In this document: positions 34,670 through 43,168 of the stretch, in pieces | Numbering within the stretch: position 1 is the first letter of the stretch | Layout of the letters: every line of letters begins with the position of its first letter | Assembly: GCF_000964545.1 (NCBI RefSeq) | Contig: NZ_BBVD01000001.1 | Span: 186,001-250,000 of the forward strand | Reading direction: 5' to 3' | Origin: Comamonas thiooxydans | GTDB taxonomy: Bacteria > Pseudomonadota > Gammaproteobacteria > Burkholderiales > Burkholderiaceae_C | Length of the DNA: 64,000 nucleotides | Notes under the pieces: model-generated | What the model saw: only the letters and a program-made list of their open reading frames with translations | The model's database searches: none | What the model was told of the DNA's origin: nothing | Translations under genes and position numbers: made by a program

Positions 34670-37579
34670 ATGCAACGCTGGAAACTATCTGCGCTCGCCG
34701 CAGCCACCCTCGCACTGTCAAGCCTCCCGGCCACCGATGCATGGGCATTGGCGCTGGGTCGCATCACGGTGCAGTCGGCTCTGGGCGAGCCCTTGCGTGC
34801 CGAGGTCGAGATCCCTCAACTCAGCGCTGCCGAGGCCGACAGCCTGCAGGCCGCTATCGCATCGCCAGCTGCATTCCGCGCCCAGGGCATGGAATTCACG
34901 GGCACGGCCAACTCGGTACGCGTGCAGGTGCAAAAACGCGCCAACGGCTCGGCCGTGCTCAAGCTCAGCAGCTTTCAGCCGGTCAATGATCCCTTTGTCG
35001 ACCTGGTGATCGATGCCAACTGGGCATCGGGCAAGCTGCAGCGCAACTACACCTTGCTGCTCGACCCTCCTGCAACGCGCCGCCCTGCTCCTGCGCCCAC
35101 CACCGCTGCCCAGGCCACGCCTGCCGTGGTGCCTGCACCTGCGCGTCCCGCTGTGACTGCACGCCCGGCGTCCAGCCCTGTCAACACGGCCGGCCGGGAC
35201 CTGCGCAATGACCGCGATCAGGACGAAGCTGCAACCAAGCCTCAGCGAAAACGCCAGGCAGGCACTGCAGCACCGGCTGGCAGCAGCGATGAAGTTCGTG
35301 TCAGGACAGGCGACACCGCAGGTCGCATTGCTGCAGCGCACAAGCCAGCAGGCGTCTCGCTTGATCAGATGCTGGTCGCCATGCTGCGCAGCAACCCGCA
35401 GGCCTTTGTCAATGGCAATATCAACCGCATGCGCAGCGGCGCGGTGATTCAGTTGCCCGATCAGGCGGCCGCCCAGGCCACCTCGGCCAAGGAAGCCCGC
35501 CAGATCATGGCGGCCCAGTCTCAGGATTTCAACCAGTTCCGCCGTCAACTGGCTGGCGTGGCACCTGTGGCTCCTGTGGAAGCGGCATCGCGCAGCGCTT
35601 CGGGCCAGGTTCAGGCCCATGTCGCCGATGCCAAGGCCAACACCGCAGCCCCCGACAAGCTGACCCTGTCCAAGGGCTCCGTCAAGGGCGTGGCCGCAGA
35701 TGAGCAAGTGGCCCAGCAAAAACAGGCCGCAGACCAATCTGCGCGCGCCGATGAGCTCAAACGCAATATGGCCGAGCTGAGCCAGATTGCGGCAGCCACC
35801 AAACCTGCAGGTACGGCTGCAGCTCCCGCTGCAAGCACACCGGCAGCAGCTGCACCAGCGGCAAGCCCTGCAGTCACCGTACCTGCGGCCAGCGCCGCCA
35901 ATGCTGCAGCGCCTGCCTCCGCTCCGGCTGCTGATGCGGCTGCAACGTCTGCTCCCCCAGCCACACCCGAGGCGGCTGCAGCCGATGCTGGCAAGCCAGG
36001 CGACACCGCGCCTGCACCAACTCCGGCCGAAGGCGAACCGGCACAAGCCGCAGCCGAGCCTGCAGCGCCCGCACCGGCACCGGTTGCACCTCCCAAGCCT
36101 GTTGCAGCACCGGCCCCCATTCCCGAGGAGCCCAGCTTTATCGACAGCCTGATGGAAGACCCGACCATCCCACTGGCTGGTGCAGCACTGCTGGCCCTGC
36201 TTCTGGGCTATGGCGGCTACCGTGTTTCTCAGCGTCGCAAAGCCGCTGCGGCAGGCGCGGACAGCACGCTGGGCGACAGCCAGCTGTCGGCGGACTCCTT
36301 CTTCGGCGCCAGCGGCGGCCAGCGCGTGGACACCACGACCAGCAGCAGCCAGATGTCGGGCCAGTCCATGCAGTACTCTCCCAGCCAGCTTGACGCCGGC
36401 GATGTGGACCCGCTGGCCGAAGCCGATGTGTACCTGGCTTACGGCCGCGACCTGCAGGCTGAGGAAATCCTCAAGGAAGCGCTGCGCAGCGACCCCAACC
36501 GCCTGGTGCTGCACCAGAAGCTGGCTGAAATCTATGCCAAGCGCCATGACCGCATGGCCTACGCATCTGTAGCCAACAACGTCTTTGCCCTGACCCAGGG
36601 CAAGGGACCCGAATGGCAGCGGCTGGCCGATCAGGGCCGTATCCTGGACCCGGAAAATCTGACTTACCAGCTGGGCGGAGCTCCCCAGGCTCATGCAGCG
36701 GCAGCTGCGACCCCAAGCGCCTTCAGCCCCACCGCCCCCTCAAGCGCCCTGCAAGGCGGTGTGGCCGCCGCCGTGGGCTTTGGCTCGGCACTGGCTGCTG
36801 CACAGGCTGCGGAAGCCGCTGCCAGCCACGAAGGGCCACCCACAGAGCCCGCCGGCATGGACTTCGACATGGATCTGGAGCTGCCGGCGGACCTGCCTGA
36901 CACCGCAGCCAGCGCAGCGCCTGTGGCCTCCGAACCCGTCTCCTTGCCCAACGAGCAGGATTTCGCGGCACTGGCACAGTGGGACATCCCTGTCACCGCA
37001 TCCGAGCCAGCACCCGCAGCAGACAATGGCCTGAACCTGAACCTCGACGACCTGGCCTCGTTCAGCCTGCCCGCCACGGCATCTCAAGCCCCGGCCCCTG
37101 TCGCAGCTCCCGCGCCCGCCGAGCAAAGCTCCCTGAATGCGCTCGAGTTCGACCTCGACAGCTTCACACTGCCTTCGCAGGCACAGCCCGAGGCCGAGAG
37201 CGGACAGGAAACTGCGCCGCCGGAACTGTCTTCCAGCCAGGAGCGCCTGGACACAGAGCAGGACATCGAAGCCCTGACCTTGCAGCAGCCGGGTGAAGAG
37301 GCCGCCAGCCCTGCCGCCGCCCCTGCGCAAGCCGATGTGACTTTCGACCTCAGCGGCCTGTCGCTGGATCTGGGCACATCCGATATCGCTGCGCCAATCG
37401 ATGCCGTGCCAGCGCCCTCCGAACCCGAAGACCCGCTGGCCACCAAGCTGGCCCTGGCCGAGGAGTTCAATGCCATCGGCGACAGCGACGGAGCGCGTAC
37501 ACTGATCGAGGAAGTGATCGCCGAAGCCCATGGCGATCTCAAGGCCAAGGCTCACAGCCTTCTCTCTCAGATTGGTTGA
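34670..37579 (+). CDS. fimV: FimV/HubP-family polar scaffold protein
   Basis: This 969-residue inner-membrane protein has a signal peptide (MQRWKLSALAAATLALSSL), the FimV N-terminal domain (LGRITVQSALGEPLRAEVEI), a LysM-like peptidoglycan-binding part at about 207-265, a long Ala/Pro-rich linker, one membrane helix at about 500-518 (PLAGAALLALLLGYGGY), a TPR-like segment near 580-627 (DVYLAYGRDLQAEEIL) and the C-terminal FimV domain (LATKLALAEEFNAIGDSDGA). FimV/HubP proteins organise cell poles and support type IV pili. The start at 34670 is chosen at the signal peptide. truA follows 40 nt later. Confidence 0.93.
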   Translation: MQRWKLSALAAATLALSSLPATDAWALALGRITVQSALGEPLRAEVEIPQLSAAEADSLQAAIASPAAFRAQGMEFTGTANSVRVQVQKRANGSAVLKLSSFQPVNDPFVDLVIDANWASGKLQRNYTLLLDPPATRRPAPAPTTAAQATPAVVPAPARPAVTARPASSPVNTAGRDLRNDRDQDEAATKPQRKRQAGTAAPAGSSDEVRVRTGDTAGRIAAAHKPAGVSLDQMLVAMLRSNPQAFVNGNINRMRSGAVIQLPDQAAAQATSAKEARQIMAAQSQDFNQFRRQLAGVAPVAPVEAASRSASGQVQAHVADAKANTAAPDKLTLSKGSVKGVAADEQVAQQKQAADQSARADELKRNMAELSQIAAATKPAGTAAAPAASTPAAAAPAASPAVTVPAASAANAAAPASAPAADAAATSAPPATPEAAAADAGKPGDTAPAPTPAEGEPAQAAAEPAAPAPAPVAPPKPVAAPAPIPEEPSFIDSLMEDPTIPLAGAALLALLLGYGGYRVSQRRKAAAAGADSTLGDSQLSADSFFGASGGQRVDTTTSSSQMSGQSMQYSPSQLDAGDVDPLAEADVYLAYGRDLQAEEILKEALRSDPNRLVLHQKLAEIYAKRHDRMAYASVANNVFALTQGKGPEWQRLADQGRILDPENLTYQLGGAPQAHAAAAATPSAFSPTAPSSALQGGVAAAVGFGSALAAAQAAEAAASHEGPPTEPAGMDFDMDLELPADLPDTAASAAPVASEPVSLPNEQDFAALAQWDIPVTASEPAPAADNGLNLNLDDLASFSLPATASQAPAPVAAPAPAEQSSLNALEFDLDSFTLPSQAQPEAESGQETAPPELSSSQERLDTEQDIEALTLQQPGEEAASPAAAPAQADVTFDLSGLSLDLGTSDIAAPIDAVPAPSEPEDPLATKLALAEEFNAIGDSDGARTLIEEVIAEAHGDLKAKAHSLLSQIG

Positions 37580-37619
37580 TTGATTTGATGCATTCAGACC
37601 CCGCGCCGGGAGCCATGCC

Positions 37620-38450
37620 ATGCGCATAGCTCTTGGCGTCAGCTACAACGGACAAGCCTATCGCGGCTGGCAAAGCCAGCCCGATGGCAACACCGTACAA
37701 GACAAACTCGAAGCGGCCCTGGGCCGCTTTGCTGCTCAAGAAGTCTCCACCATCTGCGCCGGTCGCACCGATTCCGGTGTGCACGGCCTGATGCAGGTCG
37801 TGCACTTTGACACCGAGTTGCAGCGCGCGCCCAACTCCTGGGTGCGCGGCACCAACACCTTTTTGCCCAAGGACATCGCCGTGCAATGGGCGGCCGAGGT
37901 CGCCGACGGCCCGAATGGCTTCCACTCCAGGGCCTGTGCCACTGCACGCCGCTATGCCTATGTGCTGCTGCAGTCGCCCGTGCGCCCCAGCGTCGACCAT
38001 GGCCGCGTGGGCTGGGTGTTTCAGGCCCTGGATGCGCAGCGCATGCGTGCAGCCGCCGACCTGCTGCTGGGCGAGCATGATTTTTCGTCCTTTCGCGCTG
38101 CAGGCTGCCAGGCCAAGAGCCCGATCAAGACCCTGCGCCGCATCGACATCCACTACCGCCCCGCAGGCCAGGCACCCATGCGCGACGGACAGATGGAATG
38201 CGGCTACTGGCGTTTCGAGTTCGAGGGCAGCGCTTTTCTGCACCACATGATCCGCAACATCATGGGCTGCCTGATCTACGTGGGTCAGGGCTCCAAGCCC
38301 GTGGAATGGATGCAGCAAGTGCTGGAGGCACGCTCGCGCGAAGTGGCCGCCCCCACCTTCTCCCCTGACGGTCTGTACTTTCTCGGCCCCATTTACGATA
38401 CGCGCTGGGGCCTGCCTGTAGACACCCCCCCGTTTGCCTGGCTGCCCTGA
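37620..38450 (+). CDS. truA: tRNA pseudouridine(38-40) synthase TruA
   Basis: TruA (276 residues) makes pseudouridine in the anticodon arm. It starts MRIALGVSYNGQAYRGWQ, has the catalytic Asp in ICAGRTDSGVHGLMQ, and FEGSAFLHHMIRNIMG near the C-terminus. It is followed by a 7-bp tandem repeat and then trpF. The fimV-truA-trpF order is common in related bacteria. Confidence 0.97.
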   Translation: MRIALGVSYNGQAYRGWQSQPDGNTVQDKLEAALGRFAAQEVSTICAGRTDSGVHGLMQVVHFDTELQRAPNSWVRGTNTFLPKDIAVQWAAEVADGPNGFHSRACATARRYAYVLLQSPVRPSVDHGRVGWVFQALDAQRMRAAADLLLGEHDFSSFRAAGCQAKSPIKTLRRIDIHYRPAGQAPMRDGQMECGYWRFEFEGSAFLHHMIRNIMGCLIYVGQGSKPVEWMQQVLEARSREVAAPTFSPDGLYFLGPIYDTRWGLPVDTPPFAWLP

Positions 38451-38451
38451 G

Positions 38452-38479
38452 CGGCCAGCGGCCAGCGGCCAACGGCCAA
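38452..38479 (+). repeat. 7-bp tandem repeat, four copies
   Basis: CGGCCAG twice then CGGCCAA twice, starting two bases after the truA stop and ending 27 nt before the trpF start. A perfect heptamer array can change length by slippage. Confidence 0.85.
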
Positions 38480-38506
38480 CGATTGCTGCAACGTCAGAGA
38501 TTTGCC

Positions 38507-39292
38507 ATGTCTTCCATTGCCCCCCGCACCCGCATCAAGATCTGCGGCCTGACCCGCGAGCAGGATGTCGATGCTGCAGTGGCCGCCGGTGCCGATGCCG
38601 TCGGCTTTGTGCTCTATGCGCCAAGCCCGCGCGCCGTGACGCTGCAGCGCGCGGCCGAGCTGGCCCGGCGACTGCCGCCCTTTGTCACACCTGTTTTGCT
38701 CTTTGTGAATGAAACAGCTACCAATGTGATAGCTGCTTGCGACCTAATACCCAACGCCTGCGTGCAATTTCATGGTGATGAATCGGCTGCGGATTGCGAG
38801 GCCGCCACCCGGGGCGTGCAGCCCTGGTTGCGCGCGGCGCGCATACCCCTTGGAGACGATGCGGCGCGATTTGACCTCGTAGAATATGCCCAACGTTATT
38901 CAAAGGCCCAAGCCATCCTGCTCGACGCCCATGTCGATGGTTATGGTGGCGGCGGCAAGGCATTCAATTGGTCACTTCTGCCAACAAGCGTCGACTCTCA
39001 CCTCGTTTTGTCTGGTGGACTCACGCCTGCAAACGTGACCGATGGCATCTTGCAAGTGCGCCCTCGCGGGTTGTCTCTGGCCGTTGATGTGAGCTCTGGA
39101 GTCGAGGCCGAAGGCCCCGACGGCAAGCCCCTCAAAGGCATCAAGGATGCCCACAAGATTCATCGCTTCATTGCTGCCGTACGTGCAGCTGATGCCCAAA
39201 TTTTGCAGACTGACACATGTTTGAATACCAGTATCCCGACGTCCACGGCCATTTCGGCCGCTACGGCGGCAGCTTCGCCAGCGAAACCCTGA
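38507..39292 (+). CDS. trpF: Phosphoribosylanthranilate isomerase
   Basis: TrpF (261 residues) opens the ring of phosphoribosylanthranilate in tryptophan synthesis. The barrel shows IKICGLTREQDVDAAVAAGA, LLFVNETA, VQFHGDES, LLDAHVDGYGGGGKAFNW and LSGGLTPANVTDG, VDVSSGVEAEGPDG. The start MSSIAPRTRIK at 38507 is used. Two oddities: residues 74-89 are encoded by what looks like a 46-bp dispersed repeat with rare ATA codons, and the C-terminus runs 76 nt into trpB, adding about 25 low-complexity residues not expected in the family. Confidence 0.95.
   Translation: MSSIAPRTRIKICGLTREQDVDAAVAAGADAVGFVLYAPSPRAVTLQRAAELARRLPPFVTPVLLFVNETATNVIAACDLIPNACVQFHGDESAADCEAATRGVQPWLRAARIPLGDDAARFDLVEYAQRYSKAQAILLDAHVDGYGGGGKAFNWSLLPTSVDSHLVLSGGLTPANVTDGILQVRPRGLSLAVDVSSGVEAEGPDGKPLKGIKDAHKIHRFIAAVRAADAQILQTDTCLNTSIPTSTAISAATAAASPAKP
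38728..38773 (+). repeat. 46-bp GATAGCT element, copy 3, inside trpF
   Basis: Head GATAGCTGCTTGCG and tail AATTTCAT are at exactly the spacing of the intergenic copies (tail at positions 39-46). The head overlaps the codons for Val-Ile-Ala-Ala-Cys and the tail encodes Gln-Phe-His of the conserved TrpF core. Two ATA codons and one CTA lie within this stretch, unusual for this GC-rich gene. Confidence 0.5.
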
Positions 39293-40509
39293 CCCACGCG
39301 CTCACCGAGCTGCGTGAGGCCTACGCAAAGTATCAGAACGACCCCGAATTCATCGCCGAATTCCAGTCCGAGCTGGCACACTATGTAGGCCGTCCCTCGC
39401 CCGTCTATCACGCCTCGCGCATGAGCCGTGAAATGGGCGGCGCGCAGATCTATCTGAAGCGCGAGGACCTCAACCACACGGGCGCACACAAGATCAACAA
39501 TGTGATCGGCCAGGCCATGCTCGCCAAGCGCATGGGCAAGCCGCGCATCATTGCCGAGACAGGTGCCGGCCAGCACGGCGTGGCCACGGCCACCATCTGC
39601 GCTCGTTACGGCCTCGAATGCATCGTCTACATGGGCGCCGAGGACGTGAAGCGTCAAAGCCCCAATGTCTACCGCATGAAGCTGCTGGGCGCCACCGTGG
39701 TGCCCGTGGAATCGGGCTCCAGAACGCTCAAGGATGCGCTCAACGAAGCCATGCGCGACTGGGTGGCCAATGTGGACAACACCTTCTACATCATCGGCAC
39801 CGTGGCCGGCCCCCATCCCTATCCCATGATGGTGCGCGACTTCCAGAAAGTCATCGGCGACGAGTGCCTGACGCAGATGCCCGAGTTCCTGGGCGCCGAC
39901 AAGCAGCCCGACGCGGTAGTCGCCTGCGTGGGCGGCGGCAGCAATGCCATGGGCATCTTCTACCCCTATATCCCCTACGAGAACACCCAGCTGTTCGGTG
40001 TGGAAGCGGCGGGCGAAGGCCTGGAGTCCGGCAAGCACTCAGCCTCGCTGCAAAAAGGCAGCTCGGGCGTGCTGCACGGCAACCGCACCTTCATCCTGCA
40101 GGACGAAAACGGCCAGATCACCGAGACCCACTCGGTGAGCGCCGGCCTGGATTACCCCGGTGTGGGCCCTGAACATGCATGGCTGCAGGAAATCGGCCGT
40201 GCCCAGTATGTGGGCATCACCGATCAGGAGGCGCTGGACGCCTTCCACTATCTGTGCCGCGCCGAAGGCATCATCCCGGCTCTCGAGTCCAGCCACGCCG
40301 TAGCCTATGCCATGAAGCTGGCCAAGACCATGCGCGCCGACCAGTCGATTCTCGTCAGCCTATCGGGCCGTGGCGACAAGGACATCGGCACCGTGGCCGA
40401 CCTCTCGGGTGCCGAATATTTCGACCGTCCCTCCATGCGCGGTCTCACCGTCAAGGGCGCTCCCGGACATGATGCAGCCAAGGCTGCCGCAGGGGGCAAC
40501 AAGTTATGA
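39217..40509 (+). CDS. trpB: Tryptophan synthase beta chain
   Basis: TrpB (430 residues) joins indole and serine with PLP. It starts MFEYQYPDVHGHFGRYGGSF, has the PLP lysine in LNHTGAHKINNVIGQ (about residue 92), GAGQHGVATAT and the phosphate loop GGGSNAMGIFYPY. Its start overlaps trpF by 76 nt and its TGA overlaps the trpA ATG (ATGA). Together these give a tight trpFBA translation unit. Confidence 0.98.
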   Translation: MFEYQYPDVHGHFGRYGGSFASETLTHALTELREAYAKYQNDPEFIAEFQSELAHYVGRPSPVYHASRMSREMGGAQIYLKREDLNHTGAHKINNVIGQAMLAKRMGKPRIIAETGAGQHGVATATICARYGLECIVYMGAEDVKRQSPNVYRMKLLGATVVPVESGSRTLKDALNEAMRDWVANVDNTFYIIGTVAGPHPYPMMVRDFQKVIGDECLTQMPEFLGADKQPDAVVACVGGGSNAMGIFYPYIPYENTQLFGVEAAGEGLESGKHSASLQKGSSGVLHGNRTFILQDENGQITETHSVSAGLDYPGVGPEHAWLQEIGRAQYVGITDQEALDAFHYLCRAEGIIPALESSHAVAYAMKLAKTMRADQSILVSLSGRGDKDIGTVADLSGAEYFDRPSMRGLTVKGAPGHDAAKAAAGGNKL

Positions 40510-41315
40510 GCCGAATTACCGCCACTTTCAGCAAGCTCAAGGAAGAAGGCCGCAAGGCCCTGATTCCCTATGTGACTGCAGGCTTTCCATTTGCAGCCAT
40601 CACCCCCTCCCTCATGCACGGCATGGTGGAAGCCGGTGCCGACGTGATCGAGCTGGGCGTGCCCTTCTCGGACCCCATGGCCGACGGCCCCACCATCCAG
40701 CGCGCGGGCGACAAGGCCATCGCCAACGGCGTGGGCCTGAGCCAGGTACTAGCCTATGTGGCCGAGTTCCGCAAAAAGGACCAGACCACGCCCGTGGTGC
40801 TGATGGGCTATGCCAACCCCGTGGAACGCTACGACCAGATCCATGGCGAGGATGCCTTCGTCAACCATGCGACCGCTGCCGGCGTCGACGGCGTGCTGAT
40901 CGTGGACTATCCGCCAGAGGAATGCGAAGAGTTTGCAGCCAAGCTCAAGGCCCGCGACATGGATCTGATCTTCCTGCTGGCTCCCACCAGCACCGAGGAG
41001 CGCATGCAGCAGGTGGCGCGCGTGGCCAGCGGCTATGTCTACTATGTCTCGCTCAAGGGCGTGACCGGTTCGGGCGCTCTGGACACTTCGGCCGTGGAGG
41101 CCATGCTGCCGCGCATTCGCCAGCATGTCAGCGTGCCCGTGGGCGTGGGTTTCGGCATTCGCGATGCCCAGACCGCACAGACCGTGAGCCAGGTGGCCGA
41201 CGCCGTCATCATCGGCAGCCGCATCATTGACCTGCTCGACAACCAGCCCCACGAGAAGATCGTTCCTTTGGCAATAGACTTTCTGCGTGGTGTGCGAAAG
41301 GCTCTCGACGCATAA
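40506..41315 (+). CDS. trpA: Tryptophan synthase alpha chain
   Basis: TrpA (269 residues) cleaves indole-glycerol phosphate and channels indole to TrpB. The catalytic Glu and Asp are in ADVIELGVPFSDPMADGPTI; the phosphate site is GVGFGIRDAQTA and VIIGSRIIDLL. ATGA overlap with trpB. A 22-nt gap leads to copy 3 of the structured CCCCCTGAG repeat. Confidence 0.98.
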   Translation: MSRITATFSKLKEEGRKALIPYVTAGFPFAAITPSLMHGMVEAGADVIELGVPFSDPMADGPTIQRAGDKAIANGVGLSQVLAYVAEFRKKDQTTPVVLMGYANPVERYDQIHGEDAFVNHATAAGVDGVLIVDYPPEECEEFAAKLKARDMDLIFLLAPTSTEERMQQVARVASGYVYYVSLKGVTGSGALDTSAVEAMLPRIRQHVSVPVGVGFGIRDAQTAQTVSQVADAVIIGSRIIDLLDNQPHEKIVPLAIDFLRGVRKALDA

Positions 41316-41337
41316 TGCACCCCTAGAAATTAGCCTC

Positions 41338-41418
41338 CCCCTGAGCGGCTTCGCTGCTTCCCCCTTGAAGGGGGACGACAGCCTCGCAGCGGGGCGGCCC
41401 TTGCTCGCTGTCCCTGAC
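41338..41418 (+). repeat. CCCCCTGAG structured repeat, copy 3
   Basis: Lies between trpA and accD. Central stem CCCCCTT-GA-AGGGGG; outer stem GACAGC/GCTGTC, which differs from the GACGGCC/GGCCGTC of copies 1 and 2 by a compensatory G-C to A-T change; inner stem GGG-GCGG-CCC. Confidence 0.8.
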
Positions 41419-41503
41419 CGGGATTGCGCCAGTGCCTGCGCCGCGCCGCCCTCATGGGTTGCGGGTGGCGCGCAGTGCAGTGGAAACTGAAAAGGAAATA
41501 ACC

Positions 41504-42379
41504 ATGTCCTGGCTTGAAAAACTTCTGCCTGCAAAAATCCAGCAGACCAATCCGACGGAACGCCACCAGCAGATTCCCGAAGGTCTGTGGATCAAGTGCC
41601 CCAGCTGCGAAACCGTTCTGTACAAGACCGATCTGGAAAAGAACCAGAACGTCTGCCCGACCTGCGGCCACCACCACCGCATCGGCGCGCGCGCGCGTCT
41701 GAACCATTTCCTCGACGCCGAAGGCCGCTATGAAATCGCTCAGGAAGTCATTCCTGTCGACCCGCTGAAATTCAAGGACAGCCGCAAGTACCCCGAGCGT
41801 TTGAAGGAAGCACTGGAAAACACCGGCGAGACCGACGCACTGATCGTCATGGGTGGCTCCGTCAAGAGCATCAATGTGGTCGTGGCCTGCTTCGAGTTCG
41901 ACTTCATGGGCGGCTCCATGGGTTCCGTGGTCGGTGAACGCTTTGTGCGCGGCGTGGAGACCGCCATCGAGCAGAAAGTGCCTTTCATCTGCTTCACCGC
42001 CACCGGTGGTGCCCGCATGCAGGAAGGTCTGCTGTCGCTGATGCAAATGGCCAAGACCAATGCCGCGCTGACACGTCTGGCCAAGAAGGGCCTGCCCTAT
42101 ATCTCCGTGCTGACCGACCCGACCATGGGCGGTGTGTCCGCCGGCTTCGCCTTCGTGGGCGATATCGTGATTGCCGAGCCCAAGGCCCTGATCGGCTTTG
42201 CCGGCCCTCGCGTGATCGAAACCACCGTGCGTGTGAAACTGCCCGAAGGCTTCCAGCGCGCCGAGTTCCTGCAGGACAAAGGTGCCGTGGACATGATCGT
42301 CGACCGCCGCGAGCTGCGTGATCGCGTCTCCAGCTCTCTGGCCATGCTGCAACGCCTGCCTGCGGACGCCGTGGAATAA
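41504..42379 (+). CDS. accD: Acetyl-CoA carboxylase carboxyltransferase subunit beta
   Basis: AccD (291 residues) is the zinc-ribbon subunit of the carboxyltransferase for fatty-acid synthesis. The zinc cysteines are C32, C35, C51 and C54 (KCPSCETVLY and NVCPTCGHH). CoA-binding parts include FMGGSMGSVVGERFVRG and SATGGARMQEGLLSL-type sequence (FTATGGARMQEG), then PTMGGVSAGFAF. The start MSWLEKLLPAK at 41504 is chosen over 41432. folC often follows accD in related genomes, but here a terminator and the convergent yggT gene follow. Confidence 0.97.
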   Translation: MSWLEKLLPAKIQQTNPTERHQQIPEGLWIKCPSCETVLYKTDLEKNQNVCPTCGHHHRIGARARLNHFLDAEGRYEIAQEVIPVDPLKFKDSRKYPERLKEALENTGETDALIVMGGSVKSINVVVACFEFDFMGGSMGSVVGERFVRGVETAIEQKVPFICFTATGGARMQEGLLSLMQMAKTNAALTRLAKKGLPYISVLTDPTMGGVSAGFAFVGDIVIAEPKALIGFAGPRVIETTVRVKLPEGFQRAEFLQDKGAVDMIVDRRELRDRVSSSLAMLQRLPADAVE

Positions 42380-42398
42380 GCACCGGCCGACCAAAAGT

Positions 42399-42438
42399 AA
42401 AAAGGCTGACGCAGCATTCATCTGCGTCAGCCTTTTTT
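42399..42438. terminator. Strong terminator after accD, usable from both sides
   Basis: A 16-bp stem AAAAAGGCTGACGCAG (42399-42414) with its complement (42422-42437) and T-run. Lies between accD and the convergent yggT. Confidence 0.92.
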
Positions 42439-42541
42439 TGTCAGTTTTAGCACCTCGGAACATCCAAAACACACCACACAGCAGGCTGTGGAATTGACGA
42501 GGCTCCGGGCAATACGGCTTTCCCGGCCCGGGCAGCCCCCC

Positions 42542-43108
42542 CTAGCGCACCCCGGCAATCATGGACAGGCCGCCAGCCTGCACATAGTTGAGCACCATCA
42601 ACAGCACCTGCAGGCCAATCAGGGCAATCAGCGCCGAAAAGTCCACATTGCCTATCAGGGGCACCACCTTGCGGATAGGAGCCACCAGCGGATCGGCCAG
42701 ACGCTGCAGCACGCCGTAGATGGGCGAATAGGGCTGCACCCAGGACAGGATGGCGTAGATCAGCAAGATGCCCATCATGCCGGACAGAATGACCTTGATC
42801 AGCCCGCACAGCGCCAGCCATGGCAGCGCCACAACCGAGCCCTTGGCACCCAGCAGCAGCCAGATCAGCAGCACCTGCACCAGTTGCAGCAGCAAGGCAG
42901 CAATAAGACTGGATTTGTCCCAGCGGCCCTTGGCGGGAACGACTTTGCGCAACGGCATGACAATCCAGTCGCTCAGCGCAAAGACCAGTTGTCCCACGGG
43001 ATTGCCAAACGGCACACGCTGCACCTGCATGTACATGCGCAGCAGGCAGGCCCCGCTGATCAACCCGACGACGACATCCAGCAGAAACAAAACGATTTCA
43101 AACAGCAT
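42542..43108 (-). CDS. YggT-family membrane protein
   Basis: This 188-residue protein has two YggT modules, each a pair of membrane helices followed by an amphipathic loop: LSDWIVMPLRKVVPAKGRWD and RLADPLVAPIRKVVPLIGNVD show the repeated signature PLxxPIRKVVP. Relatives are linked to membrane-protein insertion, osmotic resistance and cell division in plastids, with no fixed biochemical role. The start MLFEIVLFLL at 43108 is chosen; upstream in-frame sequence is antisense to the LON-domain gene. The two genes are divergent, with 60 nt between them. Confidence 0.88.
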   Translation of the reverse strand: MLFEIVLFLLDVVVGLISGACLLRMYMQVQRVPFGNPVGQLVFALSDWIVMPLRKVVPAKGRWDKSSLIAALLLQLVQVLLIWLLLGAKGSVVALPWLALCGLIKVILSGMMGILLIYAILSWVQPYSPIYGVLQRLADPLVAPIRKVVPLIGNVDFSALIALIGLQVLLMVLNYVQAGGLSMIAGVR

Positions 43109-43168
43109 GTGACCCAATTCAGAAAACAGTGAGCAACTCACCCATTCGTGGGATGATAGCCGGGCACC

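Noticed and set aside
34718..36694. Long Cys/Arg-rich frame opposite fimV
   Set aside because: A mirror image of the Ala-rich fimV linker; composition is not that of a real protein.
34870..37580. Ala/Pro-rich repeats in fimV as DNA repeats
   Set aside because: They are low-complexity coding sequence typical of FimV linkers, not tandem DNA repeats with constant units.
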